From positions 1-64,000 of the forward strand of contig DATKPY010000014.1 of NCBI GenBank assembly GCA_035523875.1: a stretch of DNA of 64,000 nt, read 5' to 3'. The position numbers and the translations under genes are program-made. Positions 17,995-26,600 of this stretch are shown piece by piece. The notes under the pieces are model-generated. The model was not told the DNA's origin, ran no database searches, and was given only the letters and a program-made list of their open reading frames with translations. The DNA comes from JASHUC01 sp035523875 (GTDB lineage: Bacteria; Pseudomonadota; Gammaproteobacteria; Steroidobacterales; Steroidobacteraceae). Position 1 is the stretch's first letter. Each line of letters begins with the position of its first letter.

Positions 17995-18752
17995 ACGTGC
18001 ACGCGATCCGCGCCATCTACCTCTTCGAGCTCGCGCGCACCTGGCGCACGCTGGTGCAAAGCATCGCCTCGCCCGTGATCTCCACTTCGCTTTACTTCAT
18101 CGTGTTCGGCGCGGCGATCGGCAGCCGCATGCGCTCGATCAACGGGGTGAGCTACGGGGCGTTCATCGTGCCCGGCCTCATCATGCTCTCGGTGATGACG
18201 GAGAGCATCTCGAACGGCTCCTTCGGCATCTACATGCCGCGATTCTCCGGCACCATCTTCGAGGTGCTCTCCGCGCCGATCTCGGCGCGCGAGGTCGTGT
18301 TGGGCTATGTGGGCGCCGCTGCGACCAAGTCCGTGGTCCTGGGCAGCATCATCCTCGCGACCGCACGCCTGTTCGTCTCTTTCTCGATCGCGCATCCGGT
18401 CGCGATGATCGTTTTCCTCGTCCTCACCTCCGTGACCTTCAGCTTCTTCGGCTTCATCATCGGCATCTGGGCCGACGGCTGGGAGAAGCTCGCGATGGTA
18501 CCGATGCTCATCGTGACACCCCTCACGTTCCTGGGCGGCAGCTTCTACTCGATCGCGATGCTCCCCGGAATCTGGCGGCACGTCGCGCTCTTCAATCCGG
18601 TCGTGTACCTCGTGAGCGGCTTTCGCTGGGCTTTCTACGCGGTCTCCGACGTGAATCCCGCGATCAGCTTCGCGATGACGCTCCTCTTCCTCCTCGCCTG
18701 CATCGCGCTCGTCGGCTGGATCTTCCGCACCGGCTACCGTCTGAAGGCGTGA
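17991..18752 (+). CDS. ABC-2 type permease, YadH type
   Basis: A 253-residue membrane protein with six hydrophobic segments and the ABC-2 domain layout, starting at GTG 17991 inside the stop of the ATPase gene. It opens with a cytoplasmic helix (AIYLFELARTWRTLVQSIASPVISTSLYFIVFG) and contains SYGAFIVPGLIMLSVMTESISNGSFGIYMPR and PLTFLGGSFYSI, as in YadH. It pairs with the upstream ATPase as a two-gene exporter. Confidence 0.93.
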   Translation: MNVHAIRAIYLFELARTWRTLVQSIASPVISTSLYFIVFGAAIGSRMRSINGVSYGAFIVPGLIMLSVMTESISNGSFGIYMPRFSGTIFEVLSAPISAREVVLGYVGAAATKSVVLGSIILATARLFVSFSIAHPVAMIVFLVLTSVTFSFFGFIIGIWADGWEKLAMVPMLIVTPLTFLGGSFYSIAMLPGIWRHVALFNPVVYLVSGFRWAFYAVSDVNPAISFAMTLLFLLACIALVGWIFRTGYRLKA

Positions 18753-18764
18753 GGAGCTTACGCA

Positions 18765-19745
18765 ATGCGCGCAGCGCTCGTCCGCGAGCTCGGCCCCCCG
18801 GAGGTGATCTCGATCGAGCAGCGGCCGGCGCCGGTCCCGGGGCCGCACGAGGTGCTCGCGCGCGTGCTTGCGGCCGGCGTCAACTTCGCGGATCTGCTCA
18901 TGGTGGCGGGCCGCTACCAGGTCAAGCCGCCGTTGCCATTCGTGCCGGGCCTCGAGTTTTGCGGCATCGTGAGCGAGGTTGGCACGCAGGTCACGCGTTG
19001 GCGCCCCGGCGACCGCATCCTCGGAGCGCCGCTCACCGCCGGATGCTTTGCCGAGCAGGTGGTTGCGCAAGCGGACCAGATCTTCCGCGCACCGCAGGAT
19101 CTGCCCGATGAGCTTGCCGCCCAGTTTCTCATCGCGCATGGCACGGCGGCGTTCGCCTTCGAGCGGGCCCGGCTCGCATCCGGCGAGACGCTGCTCGTCA
19201 CCGGAGCCGGTGGCGGCGTGGGACTCGCCGCCGTCGCCGTCGCGGCCCGGCTCGGCGCGCGCGTGATTGCCGCGGCCGGCTCGCCCGAGAAGCTCGCGGC
19301 CGCCCGCGCCGCGGGCGCCTCCGAGCTCATCGATTACAGCAGCGAGCCGCTGGGTTCGGCCCTCAAGCGACTGAGCGGCGGCCGTGGCGCTCACGTCGTG
19401 CTCGATACGCTGGGCGGTGCGCTCTTCGATGAGTCGCTCCACGGCACCGCGCGGCGCGGGCGCGTGCTCGTCGTCGGCTTCGCGAGCGGGGCGATTCCGC
19501 GCATCGCCGCGGAGTACCTCCTCGTCAAGAACCTGACGGTGATCGGGATCGGCTTCGGCGGAATGCTCGCGACCGACCCAGCGGGGGTCGAGCGAGTGCT
19601 CGAGGGGTTGTTCGCGCTGCACGCGAAGCAACCGTTCGTCGCGGCCGTCGCTGGGCGCTATCCGCTCGAGCAGACGGCAGTCGCGTTACGTCGGCTCGCC
19701 GAGCGGGCAGTCGTCGGCAAGCAGCTCATTGTGCCTCAGGCCTAA
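18765..19745 (+). CDS. NADPH:quinone oxidoreductase-like medium-chain reductase
   Basis: A 326-residue zinc-free alcohol-dehydrogenase-superfamily protein of the quinone oxidoreductase group. The N-terminal GroES-like fold contains AGVNFADLLMVAGRYQVKPPLPFVPGLEFCGIV. The Rossmann motif is VTGAGGGVGLAAVAVAARLGA near residues 145-165. Length matches the family. It probably reduces quinones or enones with NADPH. It lies 12 nt after the ABC permease gene, so it may be cotranscribed with it, and its stop overlaps the stop of the convergent DUF885 gene by 4 nt. Confidence 0.92.
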   Translation: MRAALVRELGPPEVISIEQRPAPVPGPHEVLARVLAAGVNFADLLMVAGRYQVKPPLPFVPGLEFCGIVSEVGTQVTRWRPGDRILGAPLTAGCFAEQVVAQADQIFRAPQDLPDELAAQFLIAHGTAAFAFERARLASGETLLVTGAGGGVGLAAVAVAARLGARVIAAAGSPEKLAAARAAGASELIDYSSEPLGSALKRLSGGRGAHVVLDTLGGALFDESLHGTARRGRVLVVGFASGAIPRIAAEYLLVKNLTVIGIGFGGMLATDPAGVERVLEGLFALHAKQPFVAAVAGRYPLEQTAVALRRLAERAVVGKQLIVPQA

Positions 19746-21547
19746 GAGGCGCTGCGACGCTGCCCCGGAACGAATTCCTGCATCACCGCCTCGCGCATCA
19801 GGTCCGGCGGCAGCAAGCCCTGGCTCAGGATGAAATCGTGGAACTTTCTCTGATCGAACCGTGGCCCGAGCGCCGCCTCGGTTTCCTTGCGCAGCTCGAG
19901 AAGCCGGGTGTAGCCGTAGAAGTAGCTCATCGCCTGGCCCGGTGAGCGGTAAGTGAAACGCTCGACCTCTTCCTCCGCGAAGGCATGACTCAAGCCCACG
20001 TCCTTCTCGAGGACCTCGTAGGCCTGGGCCGGTGTGACCTTGCCGCTCTGCAGCTCGGGATCGAGGAACGCGCGCGCGGCCCGCAACAGCCGCAGCTGCA
20101 GCGTGATGAGCCGCCCCTCGACCGGCTCGTAAGGCTCCATCAGGTACTCGCAGTAAAGACCCCAGCCCTCGACGTTAGTGGAATTGAAGGCGAACAGCGC
20201 CCGCGCGAGGCTCACGCCGTGCTCGACCATGGAGTCGAACTGCAGCTCGTGCCCAGGGCGCGCCTCGTGCGCGATCAAGGTCCACGAGACGGCATCGAAC
20301 GTGAAGTCGTCGTACCGTTCCGCAGCCCCGCCGGTGGCCGATGGGACGTTGAGCGGCAGCACGAACTGTCCGCGCTGGCCGGTGTTGTGCAGCAGCGGCG
20401 GCGGAACCATGTGCGGTGCCGGCTCCTGCACCGTTTCCGCAGCGCTCGCGAGCCGGATGATCGCCGGGCGGCCCGGCAGACTCACGAGCCTGCGCGTGAC
20501 GATGATGCGCTCGATCTCATGCAGGCGCCGGCGATAGAACGGCAGGATCGCATCACCGGTGATCTGTTTTCTCTTGAGTTGAGCGATCACCGCCCGGTAA
20601 TCGCTCGACGGGTAGCCGTTCGCGGCCGCGATGCGCGCGGCGAGCGGTGCCATCTCGCCCTGGATCTCCCTGAACTCGGCGTGCGCCATGGCCGCCAAGC
20701 GCGTGGGCGGGAGGTCGATGCCGTAGCCCTCGAGATCGAGCGCGTACTCCGCGGGCGGCAGGCGGAAATCGGTACGCGCTCGCGGCAGGATGTTTGCCCG
20801 GAGCCACGCATCGTACGCCGCGAGCTCCCCCTTCAAGCTCACATAGGCGGGCTCCCAGCCGGCGAGGCGATACTTGCGGAACAGGGCTGCGATGCCCTCG
20901 ATGTAGTTCGGGTCGCGGCCGAGCTCGGTCTCGAGCTCCCCGCGCGTGGGATAAACGATACCCGGCTTCGCCATCTGCTCGCGTGCGCGCTGCTCGAGGA
21001 TCTCGGTGTACGGGCGGTAGCCGCGCTCGACTCCGGCATACTTGCGCAGCCGCTCGAGCGCGGCCGGTCGGCGCGCCGCGGCCACCTGGTCGTCGAGCAG
21101 CACCCTCAAGCCCTGGAAGACCTCCTCGCTCGCGTTCACGAACGGCACGTCGTGCGCGAGCGCGTAGTCCTCGCGGCGGAAATCGAGCGCGAATGCCTTG
21201 CGCAGGATCTCGAGATCCTCGCGCACGTTGCGGTCCGCGACCCGCGGCTGCGCGGCGGCGAGCTTCGCGAGCACCGCCTCGAGCTCGCGGCGCTCGGCCA
21301 GCTGATCGGCCAGCGTCGGATCGGAAATGAGGGTGTCGAACCGCGCGAGCCCCTGGCGCGAGCCCGTCTCCGGGGAGTGCTCGAGCTCGACCGCGAGCAG
21401 CCTTTCCGTGTAGGCGTTGCTCTCGCCGATCCAGGCCCTCTCCGGCACGCCGTGGGACGGCGCCTGCTCACCGAGCGCCTGGCCGGCGGCGGCGCAGATG
21501 AGCACTGCAGCAGCCGTGGCGCCGATCATCGATGTGCGCATGCGCAT
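19742..21547 (-). CDS. Secreted DUF885 family metallopeptidase-like protein
   Basis: A 601-residue protein from ATG 21547 with a signal peptide (MIGATAAAVLICAAAGQALG). The ATG at 21541 has the better spacing from GGAGG and would shorten it by two residues. The core carries HEARPGHE, the HExxPGHE motif of DUF885 proteins, which resembles a zinc-binding site of metallopeptidases; a far C-terminal GQAMSYFYGYTRLLELR is also conserved in the family. It is likely periplasmic. The amino-acid permease gene lies 10 nt upstream on the same strand, so the pair probably breaks down and imports peptides or amino-acid conjugates. Confidence 0.88.
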   Translation of the reverse strand: MRMRTSMIGATAAAVLICAAAGQALGEQAPSHGVPERAWIGESNAYTERLLAVELEHSPETGSRQGLARFDTLISDPTLADQLAERRELEAVLAKLAAAQPRVADRNVREDLEILRKAFALDFRREDYALAHDVPFVNASEEVFQGLRVLLDDQVAAARRPAALERLRKYAGVERGYRPYTEILEQRAREQMAKPGIVYPTRGELETELGRDPNYIEGIAALFRKYRLAGWEPAYVSLKGELAAYDAWLRANILPRARTDFRLPPAEYALDLEGYGIDLPPTRLAAMAHAEFREIQGEMAPLAARIAAANGYPSSDYRAVIAQLKRKQITGDAILPFYRRRLHEIERIIVTRRLVSLPGRPAIIRLASAAETVQEPAPHMVPPPLLHNTGQRGQFVLPLNVPSATGGAAERYDDFTFDAVSWTLIAHEARPGHELQFDSMVEHGVSLARALFAFNSTNVEGWGLYCEYLMEPYEPVEGRLITLQLRLLRAARAFLDPELQSGKVTPAQAYEVLEKDVGLSHAFAEEEVERFTYRSPGQAMSYFYGYTRLLELRKETEAALGPRFDQRKFHDFILSQGLLPPDLMREAVMQEFVPGQRRSAS

Positions 21548-21557
21548 CCTCCCTCCC

Positions 21558-22862
21558 CTACGCGCCGGCACGTGCAAAGCCCGCGCGCCGGTGCAAGAGA
21601 AAAACCACGGCGGCCGCGGCGAGCAACGCGAGGAGTCCGAGGATCTCCGCGCGCGAGGCAAGCGCCATGGGCACCAGCATGCTCGCGATCCCAACGATCG
21701 CCGCCGCGGGAAGCGAGCGGCAATTGAGCGGCGCTCCGGCGAGCGCGACCCCGCGCCGCGCGAGGCGCCATGCAGCGGCACAGCCGGCAATATAGAGAGC
21801 GGCGGCCCCGAGCGTGGAGAGCACGGCCAACTCGGCGAACGTTCCGGTGAGCGCGAGGAGTGCGGCGATGAGCGCATAGCAGGCGATGGCCACGTGCGGA
21901 GCGTGCGTGCGCGGATGGACCCGCCCGAGACTCCGCGGCAGATAGCCGTCGCGCGCGAATGCGAACACCATGCGGGGAGTGCTCAGGATATCGCTGCCGA
22001 TCCAGCCGAACATCGACAGCGCCGCGCCCGCCAGCATGAGCGCGCGCAGCGGCCCACTCACCTGCGCCATGGCATCTGCAAGGGGCACGGCCGAGCTCGC
22101 AAGCGCCGGGCCGAGAATGCCCTGGGCGATGATCTGGATCGTGAGATAGAGCACCGTCACGCCACCGATCGCGAGGGCGAGCGCCCGCGGAATCGTCCGC
22201 GCGGGCTCCGCCACCTCGCCGCTCGCGCAGAGCGATGCCTCCATGCCAGTGAAGGCAAAGAGCGCGAGGAGCAGCGCGCGCCCGGGATCGAGCGCACGAG
22301 CGGCGGGCGGCGGGGCGAAGTGCGCTGCGGAGACGGCGCCCAACCCCACGATGAGAAAGACCGCGAGCGGCACGAGCTTCACGAAGGTCGCCACGCCGAC
22401 GAGCCGTGCCCCGCGCGCCACCCCGCCGATGTTGAGGAGCGCGATGCCGCCGATGACGGCAATGATGACCAGCGTCCGCACCGCCGGCACGAGCGCGGGC
22501 GCAGTCAGGCTTGCGGCCACATCCGCGAGCGCAGCGGCCACGCCGCCGCAGGCGAGCACGTCGCTCACCCAGAGCACCGTACCGGCGACGAAGCCGGCGA
22601 GCGGCCCGAGGGCGGCCTCGATGCAGCCGTAGACTCCACCGCTCGTGGGGACCCGGCTTCCTCCCTCGGCAAAGCAGATCGCGACCGCTCCGACCGCAAC
22701 CGCGCACGCAAGAATCGCGAGCGGCGCGTAGGTGCCGAGCGCCGCGGCGAGCGCGGAGGGCAGCGCAAAGATTCCGGCGCCGACAACGATGTTGACGATG
22801 TTCGCGGCGAGACCCCACGACCCGAGCGCGCGCACCAGACCCTTGTCGCGTTGTCCGACCAT
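21558..22862 (-). CDS. APC superfamily amino-acid permease
   Basis: A 434-residue protein with about 12 membrane segments. The substrate-binding helix 1 motif is visible as VVGAGIFALPSALAAALG, followed by RVPTSGGVYGCIEAALGPLAGFVAG and FAFTGMEASLCASGEVAEPARTIPRAL, typical of amino acid/polyamine/organocation transporters. The ATG at 22862 was chosen because it places the first membrane helix about 20 residues in, as in the family; no strong ribosome site precedes it. First gene of a two-gene operon with the DUF885 peptidase. Confidence 0.92.
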   Translation of the reverse strand: MVGQRDKGLVRALGSWGLAANIVNIVVGAGIFALPSALAAALGTYAPLAILACAVAVGAVAICFAEGGSRVPTSGGVYGCIEAALGPLAGFVAGTVLWVSDVLACGGVAAALADVAASLTAPALVPAVRTLVIIAVIGGIALLNIGGVARGARLVGVATFVKLVPLAVFLIVGLGAVSAAHFAPPPAARALDPGRALLLALFAFTGMEASLCASGEVAEPARTIPRALALAIGGVTVLYLTIQIIAQGILGPALASSAVPLADAMAQVSGPLRALMLAGAALSMFGWIGSDILSTPRMVFAFARDGYLPRSLGRVHPRTHAPHVAIACYALIAALLALTGTFAELAVLSTLGAAALYIAGCAAAWRLARRGVALAGAPLNCRSLPAAAIVGIASMLVPMALASRAEILGLLALLAAAAVVFLLHRRAGFARAGA

Positions 22863-23015
22863 CTGGGCGCCGAACGTAGCACGGATCGCAAGCGGCGAAG
22901 GGGTTTTCTTGATCGCTTCGACCCGCGCGGCGACCGAGCGTATAGTTGCGCCCTGCGCGCGGGCAATCCGTGCGAACGACGCATTAGAACGATTCAAACT
23001 CAGAGGGGATATCAA

Positions 23016-23462
23016 ATGTCGAACCAGCTTCGCGCCGCAGCCTATGCGGCGCTGGTCGCGCTCGTCTGCGCGAGCGTTCCGGCACTCGCGGACGATCATG
23101 CCTATACCGAGGGTCCCGTCGTCAACGTCGCGATGATCCGCACCGTCGACGGCAAGTTCGACGACTACATGCAGTGGCTCGACACCACGTGGAAAGCCGA
23201 GCAGGAGGCCGAGAAGAAGGCCGGTTACATCGTGAGCTACGAGGTGCTCACGCTCAATCCGCGCGGACCGAACGACCCCGACGTGCTGCTCATCACGACC
23301 TACAAGAACTGGGCGGCGCTCGATGACGGGCTCGCGAAGAGCGATGCGGTCGCCAAGCAGGTCGAGGGCTCGGTGGCGGCGTCGAACCAATCCGAGGCCG
23401 ATCGAGCGAAGATTCGCACGGTGCTCGGACAGGAGAACATGCAGGTTCTGCGGCTCAAATAG
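23016..23462 (+). CDS. Small secreted protein of unknown function
   Basis: A 148-residue protein with a clear signal peptide (AYAALVALVCASVPALA, cut near residue 25) and AGAGGGG ribosome-site material about 9 nt before ATG 23016. The mature part (VVNVAMIRTVDGKFDDYMQWLDTTW, LITTYKNWAALDDGL) has the length and strand-helix pattern of ferredoxin-like dimeric alpha-beta barrel proteins such as monooxygenase-like (ABM/EthD) domains, but no catalytic residues can be assigned. Function not recognised. It is divergent from the permease operon and ends at a strong hairpin shared with the convergent luciferase-like gene. Confidence 0.8.
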   Translation: MSNQLRAAAYAALVALVCASVPALADDHAYTEGPVVNVAMIRTVDGKFDDYMQWLDTTWKAEQEAEKKAGYIVSYEVLTLNPRGPNDPDVLLITTYKNWAALDDGLAKSDAVAKQVEGSVAASNQSEADRAKIRTVLGQENMQVLRLK

Positions 23463-23473
23463 CCGACTGAGCT

Positions 23474-23509
23474 CGCGTGCCCGCAGTCACGGGCGACTGC
23501 GGGCACGCG
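23474..23509. terminator. Bidirectional hairpin terminator between convergent genes
   Basis: A perfect 15-bp GC-rich stem (arms 23474-23488 and 23495-23509) with the 6-nt loop ACGGGC lies in the 53-bp gap between two convergent stop codons. There is no U-tract, but position and stem strength fit a terminator for both transcripts. Confidence 0.75.
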
Positions 23510-23515
23510 CTGCGG

Positions 23516-24415
23516 CTAGCGCGTGCCGGCCACTGCGCTCGGGGCGAGCTGCGCGAGCACCTCCTCGTGCACGGCGCGCGCCCGTGCCGGATCGGGATTG
23601 AGCGCCTGCACGCACACCTGATCGGCCCCCGCATCCCAGTGCGCCTGAATTCGCGCACGGATCGCCGCGAGATCGCCCCAGGCGACGAGCGCATCGATGA
23701 GGCGGTCCGAGCCCGCGCCGGCGAGGTCCGCATCGCCAAAGCCGAGGCGCCGCAGGCTGTTCGCATACGCGGGCGCGGCGAGATAGAAGCCGACCGCCTG
23801 GCGCGCGATGGCCCGAGCCTTGCCTGGATCGCGCTCGAGCAGCACCTTCTGCTCCGTGCAAAGCCATTTATCGGGCCCCAGGATCCGCCGCGCCTCTGCC
23901 GTGTGCTCGGGCGTCACGTTGTACGGGTGCGCGCCGTCGGTCAACTGGGCGGCGAGCTCGAGCATCTTCGGTCCGAGCGCTGCAAGCACGATCGGCGGGG
24001 GCTCCGCGGGCGCGGGCGCCGCATATCGGACGCTCGCCATCTGCTCGAGATACGCACGCATGCGGCTCACCGGCTTCGGATCGTAGTGGTGCCCGCGCAC
24101 CTCCTCGACCATGCGCGCATGCGAAACACCGAGGCCAAGCAGGAAGCGCCCCTGCGACTGCTCGGCGAGCGTCAGCTGCGCGGCACGCATTGCGATTGCG
24201 TCGCGCGCGTAGATGTTCGCGATGCCGGTCGCGACGATCAGCCGCTGCGTGCACGCGAGGAGCCAGGCGGCGAAGGGAAACGGGTTGCGACCGAAGGCCT
24301 CGGGGATCCAGAGCGTCGAGTAGCCCCAGCGCTCGACCTGCAGCGCAAAGCGTGCGGCCTCCTCCGCGGTCAACGTGTCCGTGAACGCCCAGACGGCGAG
24401 CTTCCCGAGTCGCAT
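23516..24415 (-). CDS. Luciferase-like (LLM) F420/flavin-dependent oxidoreductase
   Basis: A 299-residue bacterial-luciferase-fold enzyme. Motifs include GYSTLWIPEAFGRNPFPFAAWLLACT, IVATGIANIYARDAIAMRAAQLTLAEQSQGRFLLGLGVSHARMVE and VLAALGPKMLELAAQLTDGAHPYNVTPEHT. It resembles the group modelled as F420-dependent TIGR03620. That group is best known from actinobacteria; whether this host makes F420 or the enzyme uses FMN cannot be told here. Start ATG 24415 has GGAGG about 11 nt upstream. It is divergent from a PNPOx-like flavin protein gene. Confidence 0.88.
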   Translation of the reverse strand: MRLGKLAVWAFTDTLTAEEAARFALQVERWGYSTLWIPEAFGRNPFPFAAWLLACTQRLIVATGIANIYARDAIAMRAAQLTLAEQSQGRFLLGLGVSHARMVEEVRGHHYDPKPVSRMRAYLEQMASVRYAAPAPAEPPPIVLAALGPKMLELAAQLTDGAHPYNVTPEHTAEARRILGPDKWLCTEQKVLLERDPGKARAIARQAVGFYLAAPAYANSLRRLGFGDADLAGAGSDRLIDALVAWGDLAAIRARIQAHWDAGADQVCVQALNPDPARARAVHEEVLAQLAPSAVAGTR

Positions 24416-24532
24416 TGAGGCATTTTCCTCCACGCCGCGCCTCGACTCCACCCCGGTTTCTGCCGACCGTGGCGAGGCGCATGCGCTGCGGATAGGATGG
24501 GCCCGTCCGGGTGTGCGCGCCGGGAGGCTCGC

Positions 24533-25057
24533 GTGAGTCAAGAACACCATGAGGGGGCGCGGCTCGAGCCCGCGGCGAGCCGTCCGCACATGCCGGGATA
24601 CGGCCTGCCGACCGGCACCCAGGGCCTGCTCCCCTGGCAGTGGGCCGAGCACCGTCTCGCCACGAGCCACAACTACTGGCTCGCGACCGTGCGGCCCGAC
24701 GGGCGACCCCACCTCATGATCGTCTGGGGTCTGTGGCTCGAGCGGGTGTTCTACTTCTCGACCGGCCGCCAGTCGCGCAAGGCGCGCAACCTCGCGCTCA
24801 ACGCGCGCTGCGTGGTCGCAACCGAGGACGCGGCAGCGGCGGTCGTCGTCGAGGGAATTGCAGAGGAGGTCGGCGACATCGGCTTGAGAAAGCGATTCCT
24901 CGCGCTCTATCAAAAAAAGTATCAGTACGATATGTCGGCGATGGAGGCGGATATCTTGAGCCAGAAGGAGCCGATCTACGCGATTCGTCCCGGCACCGCC
25001 TTCGGACTCGACGAGCAGCGCACGCTCACGACGGCGACGCGCTGGCAGTTCCGCTGA
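24533..25057 (+). CDS. Pyridoxamine 5'-phosphate oxidase-like flavin-binding protein
   Basis: A 174-residue split-barrel flavin-binding protein. GTG 24533 was chosen because GGGAGG lies 5 nt upstream. The family pattern is visible in HNYWLATVRPDGRPHLMIVWGLWLERVFYFSTGRQSRKARNLALNARCVVATED and in the C-terminal IYAIRPGTAFGLDE with TRWQF. Relatives bind FMN, F420 or heme, so it may act with the divergent LLM oxidoreductase. The next gene starts 32 nt downstream, so it probably leads an operon of two secreted paralogues and a cupin. Confidence 0.88.
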   Translation: MSQEHHEGARLEPAASRPHMPGYGLPTGTQGLLPWQWAEHRLATSHNYWLATVRPDGRPHLMIVWGLWLERVFYFSTGRQSRKARNLALNARCVVATEDAAAAVVVEGIAEEVGDIGLRKRFLALYQKKYQYDMSAMEADILSQKEPIYAIRPGTAFGLDEQRTLTTATRWQFR

Positions 25058-25089
25058 TCCGAGCCGCAACTCATGACAAGAGGAGAACA

Positions 25090-26058
25090 ATGATGAACCG
25101 CAGGGTGTTGCTGAGCGCCGCGGCACTGGTCGCGGCCCTTTCCCCGATTGCGCCCGCGAGCGCATCGGATGTGTGCGGCCGCCCCTGCCTGCAGGGCCTC
25201 GTCGACCGCTATCTCGTCGCGTTGAGCGCACACGATCCGAGCCTGTTGCCGCTCGCGCGCAACGTGCGCTTCACCGAGAACGGCATCGAGCTGCGCCTCG
25301 GCGATGGACTGTGGGGCACGGCAAGCGGCGCAGGTCACTACAAGCTCTACGTCGTCGATCCGCAGGACGGGCAGGTCGGCTTCTTCGGGACGGTGATGGA
25401 AAACGGCGCGCCGGTCCTGATGGCGCTACGTCTGAAGGTGACCTACGGACTCATCGATGAGATCGAGACGATCGTCGCCCGCGGGAGCGGTGCCGGCAAC
25501 TTTCCTCCCGCCGGACGGACGATGGAGGCGCACGGGCATCCGCGACCCCAGTTCCTGCGCAGCGTCCCGCCCGCCGAGCGCCCGCCGCGCGCCGAGCTCG
25601 TGCGCATCGCGGACTCCTACTTCACCGGCCTCGGCGGCAACACCGGCCGCAATACGGCCCCGTTCGCCCCGACGTGCAACCGCTGGGAGAACGGGATTCA
25701 GACGACGAACAATGCGTCGTTCCGCGGGAGCAGCTCCTTCAATGTCGTCGCGCTCGGCTGCGATGCGCAGCAGAAGAGCGGCTTCTTCTCCTTCGTGACG
25801 GAGATCCGCAACCGCCGCCTCCCGGTCGTGGACCGGGAACGCGGACTCGTGCTCGGCTTCTGCTTCTTCGATCACGCCGGGAAGCTCGCCGAGATTCATC
25901 TTACTAACGGACAGACGGTCCCCTCGCCGGTCCGCTCGCCGCTCACGCTGGAGGTCGCCGAGCTGTTCCAGATCGATCGCGGCAAGCTCGATCAGATCGA
26001 GGCGGTGCTCGGCACCGCCCCGTACGGCATGCGCTCGGCGGTGTGGGACTCACCGTGA
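25090..26058 (+). CDS. Secreted tandem NTF2-like protein, DUF8021-like, paralogue 1
   Basis: A 322-residue protein with a signal peptide cut near residue 26. It is the first of four paralogues in the window. The mature N-terminus has Cys29 and Cys33 (CGRPC), then an NTF2-like half (YLVALSAHDPSLLPLARNVRFTENG, VGFFGTVMENGAPVLMALRLKV) and a second half from about residue 175 (ELVRIADSYFTGL, VDRERGLVLGFCFF). A second cysteine pair lies in TCNRWENG and ALGCDAQ. This pattern recalls the secreted family named DUF8021 in fungi and bacteria; I rely on memory for that. Function unknown. AGGAG lies 5 nt before ATG 25090. The stop overlaps the cupin start as GTGA. Confidence 0.85.
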   Translation: MMNRRVLLSAAALVAALSPIAPASASDVCGRPCLQGLVDRYLVALSAHDPSLLPLARNVRFTENGIELRLGDGLWGTASGAGHYKLYVVDPQDGQVGFFGTVMENGAPVLMALRLKVTYGLIDEIETIVARGSGAGNFPPAGRTMEAHGHPRPQFLRSVPPAERPPRAELVRIADSYFTGLGGNTGRNTAPFAPTCNRWENGIQTTNNASFRGSSSFNVVALGCDAQQKSGFFSFVTEIRNRRLPVVDRERGLVLGFCFFDHAGKLAEIHLTNGQTVPSPVRSPLTLEVAELFQIDRGKLDQIEAVLGTAPYGMRSAVWDSP

Positions 26059-26528
26059 GACTGTTCGCGCGGACGCTGCTCGATGATCTCGCCGCCAAGG
26101 CGGCGGTGAGCCCGCGCCAGCGCGCACATCTTAACGTCCACGCCGGACCTGCGGACGTGGTGCAGCGCTTCTTCGTGGCCGCCGATCGCAATTCCTACTT
26201 CCGTCCGCATCGACATCTCGGCAAGACGGAGCTCGCGCTCGTCGTGCGGGGCGCCTTCGAGGTGCTCACGTTCGACGAGAGCGGACGCCTGATGGCGCGC
26301 TACGCGGTAGGCTCGGACTGCGAGAGCATGGGGTTCGAGATGCCGCGGGCGACCTGGCACACGCTGCTCGCGCGCATCGACGGCTCGATCTTTTTAGAGG
26401 TGAAGGAAGGCCCGTACGATCCGGCGACGGCGTCCGAGTTCGCGCCGTGGTCGCCTTCCGAGGGTGAGGCGTCGGTCCCGCTGTTCATGGAGCGGCTGCG
26501 CAGCGCCGTACCTGGCGCTCGGGCGTGA
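26055..26528 (+). CDS. WbuC-type cupin-fold protein
   Basis: A 157-residue cupin. GTG 26055, overlapping the preceding stop, gives the family's usual opening (RTLLDDLAAKAAVSPRQRAHLNVH). The cupin core has YFRPHRHLGKTELALVVRGAFEVLTFDE and PRATWHTLLARIDGSIFLEVKEGPYDP, with metal-binding histidines in RPHRH and TWH. WbuC proteins are usually found near surface polysaccharide genes. Here the gene is translationally coupled to a secreted tandem NTF2-like gene and followed by its paralogue, so it may serve that unknown pathway. Confidence 0.88.
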   Translation: MRLFARTLLDDLAAKAAVSPRQRAHLNVHAGPADVVQRFFVAADRNSYFRPHRHLGKTELALVVRGAFEVLTFDESGRLMARYAVGSDCESMGFEMPRATWHTLLARIDGSIFLEVKEGPYDPATASEFAPWSPSEGEASVPLFMERLRSAVPGARA

Positions 26529-26600
26529 GAGCGAGCAAGAATGGCGGCCAGTGCGGCACTCGCATCGCGACTGCGCGCCGAGGAAAGAGGGGATTCCATC

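Noticed and set aside
21417..23015. Long upstream extension of the small secreted protein at 23016
   Set aside because: The extension is antisense to the permease; the signal peptide and ribosome site fix the start at 23016.
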